This document shows positions 52,379-61,146 of a DNA stretch of 64,000 bases, piece by piece (positions within the stretch are counted from its first letter, which is position 1; every line of letters begins with the position of its first letter). The notes beneath the pieces were generated by a model. That model was given only the letters and a program-made list of their open reading frames with translations, ran no database searches and was not told where the DNA came from. Source of the DNA: Streptomyces pseudovenezuelae (GTDB lineage Bacteria > Actinomycetota > Actinomycetes > Streptomycetales > Streptomycetaceae); contig NZ_KQ948144.1 of assembly GCF_001513955.1 (NCBI RefSeq), positions 812,853 through 876,852 on the forward strand. The letters run 5' to 3'. The position numbers were made by a program, and so were the translations under genes.

Positions 52379-53485
52379 CTAGTTGAGCTCGCTCGCCTTG
52401 TAGTAGCCCGTGTCGACCAGTTCCTTGGTGTAGTTGCTCTTGTCGACGCTCACCGGCTGGAGCAGGTAGGCGGGGACGACCTTGGAGCCGTTGTCGTACG
52501 TCTTGGTGTCGTTGACCTCGGGCTTCTTGCCGTTCAGGACGCTGTCCACCATGTTCGCGGCGACCTCGGCGAGCTTGCGGGTGTCCTTGTAGACGGTCTG
52601 CGTCTGCTGGCCCGCGATGATCGACTTCACCGAGGCGAGTTCGGCGTCCTGGCCGGTGATGACCGGCAGCGGCTTGCTGGCGGACCCGTAGCCGTCCGAC
52701 TTCAGCGCGGCGAGGATGCCGATGGAGATGCCGTCGTACGGCGACAGGACCGCGTCGACCTTGCCGCTGCCGTACGTCGAGGTGAGGATGTCCTCCATGC
52801 GCTTCTGCGCGGTGGCACCGTCCCAGCGCAGCGTGGTGACCTGGGTGATCTTGGTCTGCTTGGACTTGACGACGAGCTTCTTGCTGTCGATGTACGGCTG
52901 GAGCACGCTCATCGCGCCGTTGAAGAAGTACTTGGTGTTGTTGTCGTCGTTGGAGCCGGCGAACAGCTCGATGTTGAAGGGGCCCTTGCCGCTCTTCAGA
53001 CCCAGCTTGTCGACGATGTAGCTGGCCTGCAGCTCACCGACCTTGGTGTTGTCGAACGACGCGTAGTAGTCGACGTTCGGCGTGCCGAGGATCAGACGGT
53101 CGTAGGCGATGACCGGGATCTTGGCGTCCTTGGCCTGCTGGAGCACGTTGTTCAGCGACTTGTTGTCGATGGCTGCGACGATCAGGCCCTTGACGCCCTG
53201 GGTGATCAGGTTCTCGATCTGCGAGACCTGCTGGTCGGGGTCGTCCTCACCGTAGACCAGCTTGGTCTTGTAGCCCTTGGCCTTGAGGTTCTTGACGACG
53301 TTGTTGCCGTCGGCGATCCAGCGCTCGGAGGACTTGGTCGGCATCGCGATGCCGATGGTGCCTCCCTTGGCGCTGCCGGTGGACTCCTCGCTGCCGCCCT
53401 TGCTGTCCTGGCCGCAGGCCGAGAGGGTCAGGGCGAGGGAGGCGGCGCCGGCTATGGCGGTGAGTGCGGCTCGGCGAGTGCGCAT
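52379..53485 (-). CDS. chvE: ChvE-like sugar-binding lipoprotein
   Basis: A 368-residue periplasmic-binding-protein-fold lipoprotein with signal and lipobox LALTLSAC-G (lipidated Cys near 24) and a mature domain of the ChvE/XylF class ([48 protein letters not shown]). ChvE-type proteins bind galactose, arabinose and related sugars. The third of three clustered ATG codons (53485) is chosen because AAGG stands 8 nt before it. It is the first gene of the importer operon, and operator-like sites lie about 140-165 bp upstream. Confidence 0.88.
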   Translation of the reverse strand: MRTRRAALTAIAGAASLALTLSACGQDSKGGSEESTGSAKGGTIGIAMPTKSSERWIADGNNVVKNLKAKGYKTKLVYGEDDPDQQVSQIENLITQGVKGLIVAAIDNKSLNNVLQQAKDAKIPVIAYDRLILGTPNVDYYASFDNTKVGELQASYIVDKLGLKSGKGPFNIELFAGSNDDNNTKYFFNGAMSVLQPYIDSKKLVVKSKQTKITQVTTLRWDGATAQKRMEDILTSTYGSGKVDAVLSPYDGISIGILAALKSDGYGSASKPLPVITGQDAELASVKSIIAGQQTQTVYKDTRKLAEVAANMVDSVLNGKKPEVNDTKTYDNGSKVVPAYLLQPVSVDKSNYTKELVDTGYYKASELN

Positions 53486-53619
53486 GATCATCATCCTTGA
53501 TGTCGGGACGGGTTCGGTCGGGCGGTGCGGGACGCTCTGGCAGTGAGGTGCGGGCTCTGACCGAGGAAGGGGCGTGTGGGATTGTGTGTGGCTGCGTCTG
53601 CTTTTGTGAAGGGACTCGG

Positions 53620-53656
53620 TCCGAAACGTTATGAGGGTGTTTCGAAACGCTTCAGC
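53620..53656. promoter_or_regulatory. LacI/catabolite-type operator pair before chvE
   Basis: Two related sites lie close together: CCGAAACGTTATG at 53621 and the palindrome GTTTCGAAAC at 53639-53648, followed by GCTTCAG. They resemble the A+T-poor half-sites of LacI-family regulators. The second overlaps the 3' end of the TIM-barrel gene, so control of the chvE operon reaches into the upstream coding sequence. The LacI gene at 57313 is a candidate regulator. Confidence 0.5.
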
Positions 53657-54600
53657 GCCCCGGGCAGTCGCGAACCGAGCGGCGCCATGTCGCCGTCCGC
53701 TCCGTGCCGTGCGAGCAGGTCCAGGGCGAGCCGTCCCCGCCGTACCCGTTCCCGGGCCGTGTTCAGGGTGAGGTCGCGCAGGTGGTGCCCGTACGGGTAG
53801 ATCCCCGGGGCCTTGGAGAGGCCGAACTTCAGGTAGAGCGGTGCGCCGCGCCGGATCAGCTCGGCGACCTCGTACATCCGCACATAACCGCCGAGATCGT
53901 CGGGCGCCTCGATGTACATGTCCATCGGAGCGGCCGACACCCGCCGGATCTCGGTGAGGTGATCGAGCGTCAGATCGCTGGGCACGTTGAGGGAGTCGGC
54001 GCCCAGGTTCTCGTAGACCGCGAACGCGGCCGGGTTGACCGGACCCACGAGCGCGCTCAGCTTCAGGGTGGTGTCGGCCGGGATGATGCCCGCGGCGCGC
54101 GCCCGGTGCAGCGTCCACAGCACGCCCTCGTCGGCGACGAGCAGGCACTGGACACCCAACTCCGTTGCCCGGACGGCGTCTTCGACACAACCGGCGACCG
54201 CGTCGTGGCCGCGGGCTCTCAGGCCCCCGCCGCGCGAGTCGCTGCGGACGGAGCCGCCGATGTCCCAGGTGCCGCGCGGGCCGGTGAACAGGCAGAGCTC
54301 GATGTCGCGTTCGTTCGTCGCGTCGACCATCTCGGTGATCTCGGCGTCGGTCAGCATCCACACACCGCTGCCCTGGCTGATCCGGTGGATCGGCACATCG
54401 AGCCGTGAGGCTTCCTTCAGGACGACGGCCAGCGCTTCGGGGCCCTCGCACGAGGGGATCTCGGTGCGCCACTTGCCGCCGCCGGGGAAGGTGTGCGGGG
54501 ATGCGTCGGAGGGGTCGAGGGCGGGCGCACCCAGGCCGAGCGCGTTGAGCGCCTGCTCTCCGGGCCGTCGGGCCGCCGTGGCGGAAGCGTCGGTCGTCAC
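53629..54600 (-). CDS. TIM-barrel protein of peptidase-U32-like type, function unknown
   Basis: A 323-residue cytoplasmic protein with a repeated beta/alpha pattern. Notable segments are [77 protein letters not shown] and [19 protein letters not shown]. The layout suggests a TIM barrel related to U32-peptidase-like proteins, but no catalytic residues can be assigned. It lies between the dehydrogenase gene (with its own terminator) and chvE on the same strand, so a role in sugar metabolism is inferred from place only. Confidence 0.6.
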   Translation of the reverse strand: MTTDASATAARRPGEQALNALGLGAPALDPSDASPHTFPGGGKWRTEIPSCEGPEALAVVLKEASRLDVPIHRISQGSGVWMLTDAEITEMVDATNERDIELCLFTGPRGTWDIGGSVRSDSRGGGLRARGHDAVAGCVEDAVRATELGVQCLLVADEGVLWTLHRARAAGIIPADTTLKLSALVGPVNPAAFAVYENLGADSLNVPSDLTLDHLTEIRRVSAAPMDMYIEAPDDLGGYVRMYEVAELIRRGAPLYLKFGLSKAPGIYPYGHHLRDLTLNTARERVRRGRLALDLLARHGADGDMAPLGSRLPGALKRFETPS

Positions 54601-54663
54601 AAGGTGTCCTTCGGGTTCGGTATTTCGGACAAGGTTCGCGGCCTAAGTCGTGCGGGGCTTGGG

Positions 54664-54706
54664 GTACGCCGGTACGGAGTGGTCAGGTCCCCCCGTACCG
54701 GCGTAC
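54664..54706 (-). terminator. Terminator after the dehydratase-dehydrogenase operon
   Basis: A perfect 13-bp stem (54664-54676 with 54694-54706) with a 17-nt loop starts 2 bp after the dehydrogenase stop. It separates this operon from the TIM-barrel gene downstream. Confidence 0.75.
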
Positions 54707-54708
54707 GT

Positions 54709-55713
54709 CTAGGGGCGGAGCAGTACCTTGCCCACCTTCGGATCACCGGACCCGACCAGCTCGATCGCCTCCGGGAACCGGTCGAGCGGCAGCTCGTGCG
54801 TGACCAGCGGCAGCGGGTCGAGCAACCCGGCCCCGAAGACCCGCACGGTGTGCGCCCAGGCGTCCGGCGGTGCCCCGAACACGGTGTGCACCTCCAGCTG
54901 CCGTACGACCAGGTCCGTCGGGTCCAGGCCCTCGGCGCCCGGCGCCGGGATGCCCGTCAGGACCAGTCGCCCGCCGCGCCGGAGCAGGGAGGCGGCGGTG
55001 GTCGCGGCGGACGCGGACCCGGCGGTCTCGATGACGACGTCGAAGTCGTCGGGGAGCTCCTGGGACCTGGTGCGGAAGTCCGTGGCACCGAAAGCTTTCG
55101 AAAGCTCCGCCCGGTCGGGGCGGGTCCCCACCACGAGCAGCTCGGCGGGGGAGTTCGCCTTCAGGAACTGAACGGCGAACATCCCGAGCGTCCCGGTCCC
55201 CACCACGGCCACCCGCTCGCCGGGCAGGGCGTTCGCCTTGATCGCGGCGGCCGCGATGCAGGCGGCCGGCTCCAGCAGGGCCGCGGCGGTCAGGTCCGCG
55301 TCGTCCGGCAGGGCATGGAGAAGGCGCGCGGGCAGCGTGAGCGTGCCGGCCATCGCGCCCGGCTGGGTGAACCCCGTCTCCTCGTACCCGGAGGTGCACA
55401 GCGTCGTCTCGCCCGCGTGGCAGCGGTCGCAGACCTGGCAGTTGCGGAAGCCCTCGCCGACGACCTTGCGGCCGACGAGCGTCGTGGGCACCCCGGCCCC
55501 GACCGCCTCCACCGTCCCGGACCACTCGTGGCCCGGCGTGAGCGGGTAACGGACGTACCCCTCGGGCCGGTTGCCCTGGTACACCTCGCGGTCGCTGCCG
55601 CAGATGCCGACGGCGTGCACGCGCACCAGCGCCTCGCCGGCCGCGGGCTCACGAGGGGCGTGCGCGTCGAGACGGTGCTCGCCGGGCCCCTCGATGACGA
55701 CCTGCGTGCTCAC
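54709..55713 (-). CDS. Zinc-dependent medium-chain alcohol/sugar dehydrogenase
   Basis: A 334-residue cytoplasmic MDR dehydrogenase. The catalytic zinc site is Cys in AVGICGSDREVY and His-Glu in TPGHEWSG. The structural zinc site is CQVCDRCHAGETTLC, and the NAD(P) motif is VAVVGTGTLGMFAVQ. The GTG at 55713 overlaps the dehydratase stop (GTGA). The operon partner suggests oxidation of a sugar or sugar acid, either to a lactone before the dehydratase or of the keto-acid after it. The substrate is not readable from sequence. Confidence 0.83.
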   Translation of the reverse strand: MSTQVVIEGPGEHRLDAHAPREPAAGEALVRVHAVGICGSDREVYQGNRPEGYVRYPLTPGHEWSGTVEAVGAGVPTTLVGRKVVGEGFRNCQVCDRCHAGETTLCTSGYEETGFTQPGAMAGTLTLPARLLHALPDDADLTAAALLEPAACIAAAAIKANALPGERVAVVGTGTLGMFAVQFLKANSPAELLVVGTRPDRAELSKAFGATDFRTRSQELPDDFDVVIETAGSASAATTAASLLRRGGRLVLTGIPAPGAEGLDPTDLVVRQLEVHTVFGAPPDAWAHTVRVFGAGLLDPLPLVTHELPLDRFPEAIELVGSGDPKVGKVLLRP

Positions 55714-56867
55714 TTGGTGCCCTTGGGCTTGCGCTGCTCCCAGCCCTCGGCCCACAGATCGAAACGAGCCTGCTGCTGCGGGAACTCGGCCGCCGCGTCC
55801 ACGTCCAGCTCGACACCGAGACCCGGCGCGTCGGAGAGGTGGAAGTAGCCGTCCACGACCTCGGGCGCCCCCTTGACGACCTTCTTGATCTCCGCGTCCG
55901 CGAAGTCGTTGAAGTGCTCCAGGATCTTGAAGTTCGGGGACGTGAAGCCGACCTGCAGCGAGGCGGCGGTCAGCACCGGGCCGCCCACGTTGTGCGGGGC
56001 CACCAGCACGTAGTGCGTCTCGGCGGTCGCGGCCAGCTTGCGGGTCTCCCAGATGCCGCCGATGTGGCCGACGTCGGGCTGGATGATGTCCACGGCCTGG
56101 CTCTCGAAGAGCTCGCGGAACTCGATCCGGTCGTGGATGCGCTCACCGGTGGCGACCGGGATGTCGACCTTGGCGGCGACCTTCTCCAGCGCCTTCAGGT
56201 TCTCCGGCGGGCAGGGCTCCTCCAGCCACGCGGGCTTGAAGGGCGCGAGGTCCTTCGCGAGCCGCACGGCGGTGGCGGGGGAGAAGCGGCCGTGCATCTC
56301 CAGCATCAGCTCGGCGTCCGGGCCGATGGCGTCGCGGACGGCCTCGATGAGCGAGACGGCGTACAGGCTCTGCTCGTGGTCCAGCTCGAAGTGGCCGGTG
56401 CCGAAGGGGTCGATCTTCAGCGCCTTGTACCCGCGCTCCATGACCCCCTGAGCGGCCTTGTGGTACGCCTCGGGTGTGCGCTCGGTGGTGTACCAGCCGT
56501 TGGCGTACGCCTTGACCTTGTCGGTGACCTTGCCGCCGAGCAGCTGCCAGACGGGGACGCCGAGGGCCTTGCCCTTGATGTCCCAGCAGGCCATCTCGAT
56601 GACGGCGATACCGGACATGACGATCTCGCCGGCCCGGCCGTAGTCGCCGTACTTCATCCTCTTGACGAGGTCCTCGACAGCGAACGGGTCGGAACCGAGA
56701 ATGTGGTTGGTCTCGGCCTCCCGCAGATAGCCGAGCAGGGCGTCGGTGTGGCCCAGCATGCGGGTCTCGCCGACGCCGGTGAGCCCCTCGTCGGTGTGCA
56801 CCTGGACGTAGGTCAGGTTCCGCCACGGCGTCCCGACTACGTGCGTGCTGATTCCCGTGATGCGCAC
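55710..56867 (-). CDS. Enolase-superfamily sugar-acid dehydratase (galactonate dehydratase-like)
   Basis: A 385-residue mandelate racemase/muconate lactonizing-type enzyme that should dehydrate an aldonate to a 2-keto-3-deoxy acid. It has an N-terminal capping domain, then the barrel with Lys in YKALKIDPFG, metal-site region LMLEMHGRFSP, Glu in WLEEPCPPEN, Glu in VATGERIHDRIEF and His in VAPHNVGGP. The Met-His pattern matches the galactonate/gluconate dehydratase group. The exact substrate (galactonate, arabinonate or fuconate) is open. It begins a two-gene operon with GTTCGA sites just upstream. Confidence 0.82.
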   Translation of the reverse strand: MRITGISTHVVGTPWRNLTYVQVHTDEGLTGVGETRMLGHTDALLGYLREAETNHILGSDPFAVEDLVKRMKYGDYGRAGEIVMSGIAVIEMACWDIKGKALGVPVWQLLGGKVTDKVKAYANGWYTTERTPEAYHKAAQGVMERGYKALKIDPFGTGHFELDHEQSLYAVSLIEAVRDAIGPDAELMLEMHGRFSPATAVRLAKDLAPFKPAWLEEPCPPENLKALEKVAAKVDIPVATGERIHDRIEFRELFESQAVDIIQPDVGHIGGIWETRKLAATAETHYVLVAPHNVGGPVLTAASLQVGFTSPNFKILEHFNDFADAEIKKVVKGAPEVVDGYFHLSDAPGLGVELDVDAAAEFPQQQARFDLWAEGWEQRKPKGTK

Positions 56868-56893
56868 GGTGCTCCCTAGGTCCTCTGTGGATT

Positions 56894-56922
56894 GTTCGAG
56901 ATTTCGTCACGTGTTCGAAATG
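56894..56922. promoter_or_regulatory. GTTCGAAAT-type operator pair before the dehydratase operon
   Basis: TGTTCGAGAT at 56893 and TGTTCGAAAT at 56912 form a direct repeat with a 19-bp period, 25-55 bp before the dehydratase start. The second copy is identical over nine bases to the sites at 17934 (reverse strand) and 58422 (reverse strand). Confidence 0.6.
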
Positions 56923-57102
56923 CTGTCGCGACATTAAGGATGACCGGGTCGGGGTGTCAATGGTCCGGACGAAGAACCCTGACGGTGTCTTGGACGGCCA
57001 TCATCCGTTCCCACATCGCCGGGCGACACCCCTGTCACCCTTTGTCCGTCGCGTTATCCAACCGTGACGGCCCCCTTTGTGCAGCCCTCTTGACCCCCGT
57101 TG

Positions 57103-57120
57103 ATTGTTAGCGCTCACAAT
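57103..57120. promoter_or_regulatory. LacI-family operator palindrome
   Basis: An 18-bp near-perfect palindrome, ATTGTTAGCGCTCACAAT, is centred on AGCGCT. It closely resembles operators of LacI-type arabinose/xylose regulators in actinobacteria. It is about 190 bp before the LacI gene and 235 bp before the dehydratase start, so either may be controlled. Confidence 0.7.
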
Positions 57121-57312
57121 GACGTCCGCATTCGCCGGTCGTCACCAGGCGACATCCTGAGGAGGTGTGAGCGTCCTGTCGGCAATGCCCCAACTTGGCT
57201 TTCCGTTTTGCGCCTTGTGGCTCTCCCGACGCCGGTCGTGAAGCCGATGGCGAAGCAACAACGCTCCAAACCGAGGGACGTGTCCGCAGACGATCGCCAA
57301 GGAGGTGCAGCC

Positions 57313-58371
57313 GTGGGCCACTTGCAGACGAACTCGACACACCGGCCGCCCACCATGGCCGACGTGGCCCGCCTGGCCGGGGTGTCCCACCAGACCGTGT
57401 CCCGGGTGCTGGGGGACCACCCCAACGTGCGGGACGAGACCCGGATCCGGGTGCAGCGCGCGATCGAGGAGATGGGCTACCGCCGCAACTCCTCCGCCCG
57501 TGCCCTGGTCACCCGGCGAACCCGCACCCTCGGGGTCGTCGCCTCCGACACCACGCTCTACGGGCCCGCCAGCACGCTGTTCGCGCTGGAGGAGGCGGCG
57601 CGCGCCGAAGGGTACGTGGTCTCGACGGTCGGTCTGCGCAGGCTGACGGTGGAGACGGTGGCCGAGGCGCTGGACCACCTCAGTGAGGGCGGGGTGGAGG
57701 GAGTGATCGCCCTCGCCCCGCAGCGCTCCGCCGTCGAGGCCCTCACCGAACTCCGCCGGCCCTTTCCGGTGGTGGCCGTGGGGACCGGCTCCGGTGTGGA
57801 GATCCCCAGCGTCAACGTGGACCAGCACGCGGGCGCCCGGCTGGCCACCGGCCATCTGCTGGCCTCCGGCCACCGCACGGTCTGGCATCTCGCCGGACCC
57901 GAGGACTGGCAGGAGGCCGCGGACCGGGCCGACGGCTGGCGGGCGACCCTCGAAGAGGCGGGTGTCGCACCGCCGTTGCCGCTGGGGGGTGACTGGAGCC
58001 CGCTGTCGGGCTACCGTGCGGGCCAGGAACTGGCCGGCTGGGTGGGCCGCGGTCTCACCGCCGTCTTCGTCGCCAACGACCAGATGGCACTGGGGGTGTT
58101 GCGGGCGCTGCGGGAGGCGGGGGTGCGCACCCCCGAGGACGTAGCGGTGGTCGGCTTCGACGACATCCCGGAGTCGGAGTTCTTCGCTCCGCCGCTCACC
58201 ACCGTCCGGCAGGACTTCGCGACGGTGGGCAAGCGGAGCATCGGCCTCCTCCTCGACCTCATCGAGGGCCGCACCCCCGACGAGTCGTCCCGGATCGCCG
58301 TCGAGCCCCAACTCGTGGTCCGCGCCAGCACCTTCCCGTACCTCCCGCAACCAGGCACCGCTCCCGGCTGA
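57313..58371 (+). CDS. LacI-family sugar-responsive repressor
   Basis: A 352-residue repressor: the helix-turn-helix TMADVARLAGVSHQTVSRVLGD with hinge YRRNSSARALVTRR, then a periplasmic-binding-protein-like sugar domain (VVASDTTLYGPASTLFALEEAA, FVANDQMALGVLRALREAG, VAVVGFDDIPESEFFAPPLTTV). The GTG at 57313 is chosen for the strong AAGGAGG 8 nt upstream; an open frame continues upstream without a site. It stands between the dehydratase and ytf operons. The 18-bp palindrome upstream suggests auto-control, and the ytf importer or chvE operon are likely targets. Confidence 0.88.
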   Translation: MGHLQTNSTHRPPTMADVARLAGVSHQTVSRVLGDHPNVRDETRIRVQRAIEEMGYRRNSSARALVTRRTRTLGVVASDTTLYGPASTLFALEEAARAEGYVVSTVGLRRLTVETVAEALDHLSEGGVEGVIALAPQRSAVEALTELRRPFPVVAVGTGSGVEIPSVNVDQHAGARLATGHLLASGHRTVWHLAGPEDWQEAADRADGWRATLEEAGVAPPLPLGGDWSPLSGYRAGQELAGWVGRGLTAVFVANDQMALGVLRALREAGVRTPEDVAVVGFDDIPESEFFAPPLTTVRQDFATVGKRSIGLLLDLIEGRTPDESSRIAVEPQLVVRASTFPYLPQPGTAPG

Positions 58372-58418
58372 CCCGGCGCCGACGGCGCCGACCGATCGAC
58401 TTTCATCCCTGCATGGCC

Positions 58419-58430
58419 GATATTTCGAAC
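58419..58430. promoter_or_regulatory. GTTCGAAAT-type site before the ytf operon
   Basis: GATATTTCGAAC lies 87 bp before the YtfQ-like start. Its reverse complement begins GTTCGAAAT and so joins the sites at 17934 and 56913. It also resembles the ATATCGAAC half-sites of the two arabinan promoters. Confidence 0.55.
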
Positions 58431-58516
58431 GATGATCGACAGGCTGGACGCAGTGCGGCCGGTCCCATCGAGCACCAGTGGTCCGGCCCCGGACCGGCTC
58501 TTCAAAGGAGAAGAAC

Positions 58517-59521
58517 ATGCTCAGCAGAAGGAACTTCCTCACCGCGGCGGTCGGCGTGGCGGCCGCGACGGGCCTGGCGGCCTGCGCCAAGGAGGACGAC
58601 GGCTCCTCCGGCTCCGGCTCCGGCGGCAGCAAGGCGCTCGTCCTCGGCTTCTCCCAGGTCGGCTCGGAGAGCGGCTGGCGCAGCGCCAACACCGACTCCG
58701 TGAAGGCCGCGGCCAAGGAGGCGGGCTACACGCTCAAGTTCTCCGACGCGCAGCAGAAGCAGGAGAACCAGATCTCCGCGATCCGCAGCTACATCACCCA
58801 GGGTGTGGACGTCATCGCCTTCTCGCCGGTGGTCGTCACCGGCTGGGACGCGGTGCTCAAGGAGGCCAAGGCCAAGAAGATCCCGGTGGTCCTCACCGAC
58901 CGCTCCGTCGAGACCTCCGACGAGTCCCTGTACGTCACCCTGGTCGGCTCCGACTTCACTGAGGAGGGCCGCCGCGCCGGCAAGATCCTCGAAAAGGTCA
59001 TCGCGAAGGCCGGCCTCAAGGGCCAGGTGAAGATCGCCCAGCTGGAGGGCACCACCGGTGCCGCCCCCGCCATCGAGCGCGCCAAGGGCTTCAAGGAGGT
59101 CATGGACGCCGACCACGCGGACGACTGGAAGATCGTCGTCAGCCAGACCGGTGACTTCACCCGGGCCGGCGGCAAGCAGGTCATGGCCGCCTTCCTCCAG
59201 TCCAACCCGGACGTCAACGTCCTCTTCGCGCACAACGACGACATGGCCATCGGCGCCATCCAGTCCATCGAGGCGGCCGGCAAGAAGCCCGGCAAGGACA
59301 TCCTGATCGTCTCGATCGACGGCGTGAAGGACGGCTTCGTGGCCATGTCCGAGGGCAAGATCAACGCCATCGTCGAGTGCAACCCGCTGCTCGGCCCCCA
59401 GCTGATGGAGGTCGTCCAGAAGGTCAAGGACGGCAAGCCGGTCGAGCGCTGGATCAAGACCAAGGAGGGCGACTTCATGCAGGACCAGGCCGCCGCCGCC
59501 CTCCCCACCCGCAAGTACTGA
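58517..59521 (+). CDS. ytfQ: YtfQ-like galactofuranose-binding lipoprotein
   Basis: A 334-residue substrate-binding lipoprotein with an SRRNF Tat-like start, lipobox GLAAC-A (lipidated Cys near 23) and a Ser/Gly linker. The mature part follows E. coli YtfQ closely: GFSQVGSESGWR, DAQQKQENQISAIRSYITQGVD, APVV-like FSPVVVTGWDAVLKEAK, TDRSVETSDESLYVT, QTGDFTRAGGKQVM and AHNDDMAIGAIQSI. YtfQ binds galactofuranose, so that is the expected ligand. AAAGGAG precedes the ATG. It is the first gene of a four-gene importer operon. Confidence 0.9.
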   Translation: MLSRRNFLTAAVGVAAATGLAACAKEDDGSSGSGSGGSKALVLGFSQVGSESGWRSANTDSVKAAAKEAGYTLKFSDAQQKQENQISAIRSYITQGVDVIAFSPVVVTGWDAVLKEAKAKKIPVVLTDRSVETSDESLYVTLVGSDFTEEGRRAGKILEKVIAKAGLKGQVKIAQLEGTTGAAPAIERAKGFKEVMDADHADDWKIVVSQTGDFTRAGGKQVMAAFLQSNPDVNVLFAHNDDMAIGAIQSIEAAGKKPGKDILIVSIDGVKDGFVAMSEGKINAIVECNPLLGPQLMEVVQKVKDGKPVERWIKTKEGDFMQDQAAAALPTRKY

Positions 59522-59607
59522 CCGACCGCGTTCATCAGCGGGGAGCTCCCTCAGACGGGGCTCCCCGCGGGCCTGAACCAGATCCGAGATCCAAGAGGAG
59601 CGCTGCC

Positions 59608-61146
59608 ATGGCAGAGCCGCGGCCCGTCCTGGAAATGACGGGCATAGTCAAGGAGTTTCCGGGGGTACGGGCTCTGTCGGGTGTCGACTTCCGGCTCTTC
59701 CCCGGTGAGATCCACGCCCTGATGGGCGAGAACGGCGCCGGTAAGTCCACCCTGATCAAGGTGCTGACCGGCGTCTACTCGCTGGACGGCGGAACCGTCA
59801 CCCTCGACGGGAAGTCCGTGCGCATCGCCAGCCCGCTCCAGGCGCAGCAGGCCGGCATCAGCACCGTCTACCAGGAGGTGAACCTCTGCCCCAACCTCTC
59901 GGTGGCGGAGAACATCTTCATCGGCCGTGAACCGACCCGCTTCGGCCGCATCCAGTGGAAGCAGATGCGCAAGGAGGCCGCCGAGCTGGTCGACCGCCTC
60001 GGCCTCGACATCGACGTCACCGCGCCGCTGTCCTCGTACCCGCTGGCCGTGCAGCAACTGGTCGCGATCGTACGGTCGGTGGGCACCGGCGACAGCGACG
60101 GCGCCGGAGCGGGCACCAAGGTGCTGGTCCTCGACGAGCCGACCTCCAGCCTCGACCGCGACGAGGTCCTCGAACTGTTCCGTCTGATGCGGCAGTTGAG
60201 GGACGAGGGCGTGGCGATCCTGTTCGTCTCGCACTTCCTCGACCAGATCTACGAGATCTGCGACCGCATGACCGTCCTGCGCAACGGCGCCCTCGTCGGC
60301 GAGCACATGGTCAGCGACCTGGACCAGGTCGGCCTGATCCAGCTCATGATCGGCAAGGCCATGGACCAGCTGGAGGGGCTCCACGAGCACCAGTTGCACG
60401 CCGAGGTCGGCGAGCCGCTGGTGCGGGCGGACGGTCTCGGCAGGAAGGGCGGCATCGACCCCTTCGACCTGGAGGTCAACAAGGGCGAGGTCGTCGGCCT
60501 CGCCGGTCTCCTCGGCTCCGGCCGCACCGAACTCGCCCGGCTGCTCTTCGGCGCCGACCAGCCCGACAGCGGCAAGGTCACCATCGACGGCAAACAGGTC
60601 TCGATGAGCGCCCCGAACGACGCCATCGGCGCGGGCGTCGCCTTCTGCTCGGAGAACCGCAAGACCGAGGGCCTGGTCCCCGACCTCACGGTACGGGAGA
60701 ACATCATCCTCGCCCTCCAGGCGGCCCGCGGCTGGACCCGGCCCATCCCGGCCGCGCAGCGCGACGAACTCGTCGCCAAGTACATCAAGGCCCTCGACAT
60801 CCGCCCCGCCAACCCGGAGGCCCGGGTGGGCCAGTTGAGCGGCGGCAACCAGCAGAAGGTCCTCCTGGCCCGCTGGTTGATCACCCAGCCGAAGCTGCTG
60901 ATCCTCGACGAGCCGACGCGCGGCATCGACGTCGGCGCGAAGGCGGAGATCCAGAAGCTCGTCGTCTCGCTCTCCGAGGAAGGCATGTCCGTGCTGTACA
61001 TCGCGGCCGAGTTGGAGGAGGTGCTCCGGCTCAGCCACACCATCGGCGTGCTGCGCGACCGCAAGCTGGTCGCCCGGATCGCCAACGGGCCCGAGATCAC
61101 GCCCACCCGGATCCTGGAGACCATCGCGAGCGGAGAGCACCAGTGA
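59608..61146 (+). CDS. ytfR: YtfR-like sugar ABC ATPase with two nucleotide-binding domains
   Basis: A 512-residue CUT2 ATPase. The first domain has Walker [11 protein letters not shown], a diverged signature (LSSYPLAVQQLVAIV) and Walker B VLVLDEPTSSLD. The second has P-loop LLGSGRTELARLLFG and signature [15 protein letters not shown] with [18 protein letters not shown] precedes the ATG at 59608. The gap of 86 bp after ytfQ is the largest in the operon and may hold a stabilising hairpin (GGGGAGCTCCC region near 59540). The stop overlaps the next GTG. Confidence 0.9.
   Translation: MAEPRPVLEMTGIVKEFPGVRALSGVDFRLFPGEIHALMGENGAGKSTLIKVLTGVYSLDGGTVTLDGKSVRIASPLQAQQAGISTVYQEVNLCPNLSVAENIFIGREPTRFGRIQWKQMRKEAAELVDRLGLDIDVTAPLSSYPLAVQQLVAIVRSVGTGDSDGAGAGTKVLVLDEPTSSLDRDEVLELFRLMRQLRDEGVAILFVSHFLDQIYEICDRMTVLRNGALVGEHMVSDLDQVGLIQLMIGKAMDQLEGLHEHQLHAEVGEPLVRADGLGRKGGIDPFDLEVNKGEVVGLAGLLGSGRTELARLLFGADQPDSGKVTIDGKQVSMSAPNDAIGAGVAFCSENRKTEGLVPDLTVRENIILALQAARGWTRPIPAAQRDELVAKYIKALDIRPANPEARVGQLSGGNQQKVLLARWLITQPKLLILDEPTRGIDVGAKAEIQKLVVSLSEEGMSVLYIAAELEEVLRLSHTIGVLRDRKLVARIANGPEITPTRILETIASGEHQ

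Larger units (their letters stand above)
56868..57312. other. Divergent regulatory region between dehydratase and LacI genes
   Basis: No gene of its own is seen in these 445 bp. The left side holds the GTTCGA-type sites for the minus-strand dehydratase operon, and the right side holds the LacI-type palindrome at 57103. The LacI reading frame stays open back to 57100, but the strong AAGGAGG at 57298 argues for the start at 57313. Confidence 0.6.

Noticed and set aside
57100..57312. An N-terminal extension of the LacI-type gene
   Set aside because: The frame is open, but the extension overlaps the operator palindrome and has no ribosome site, while AAGGAGG stands 8 nt before the GTG at 57313.
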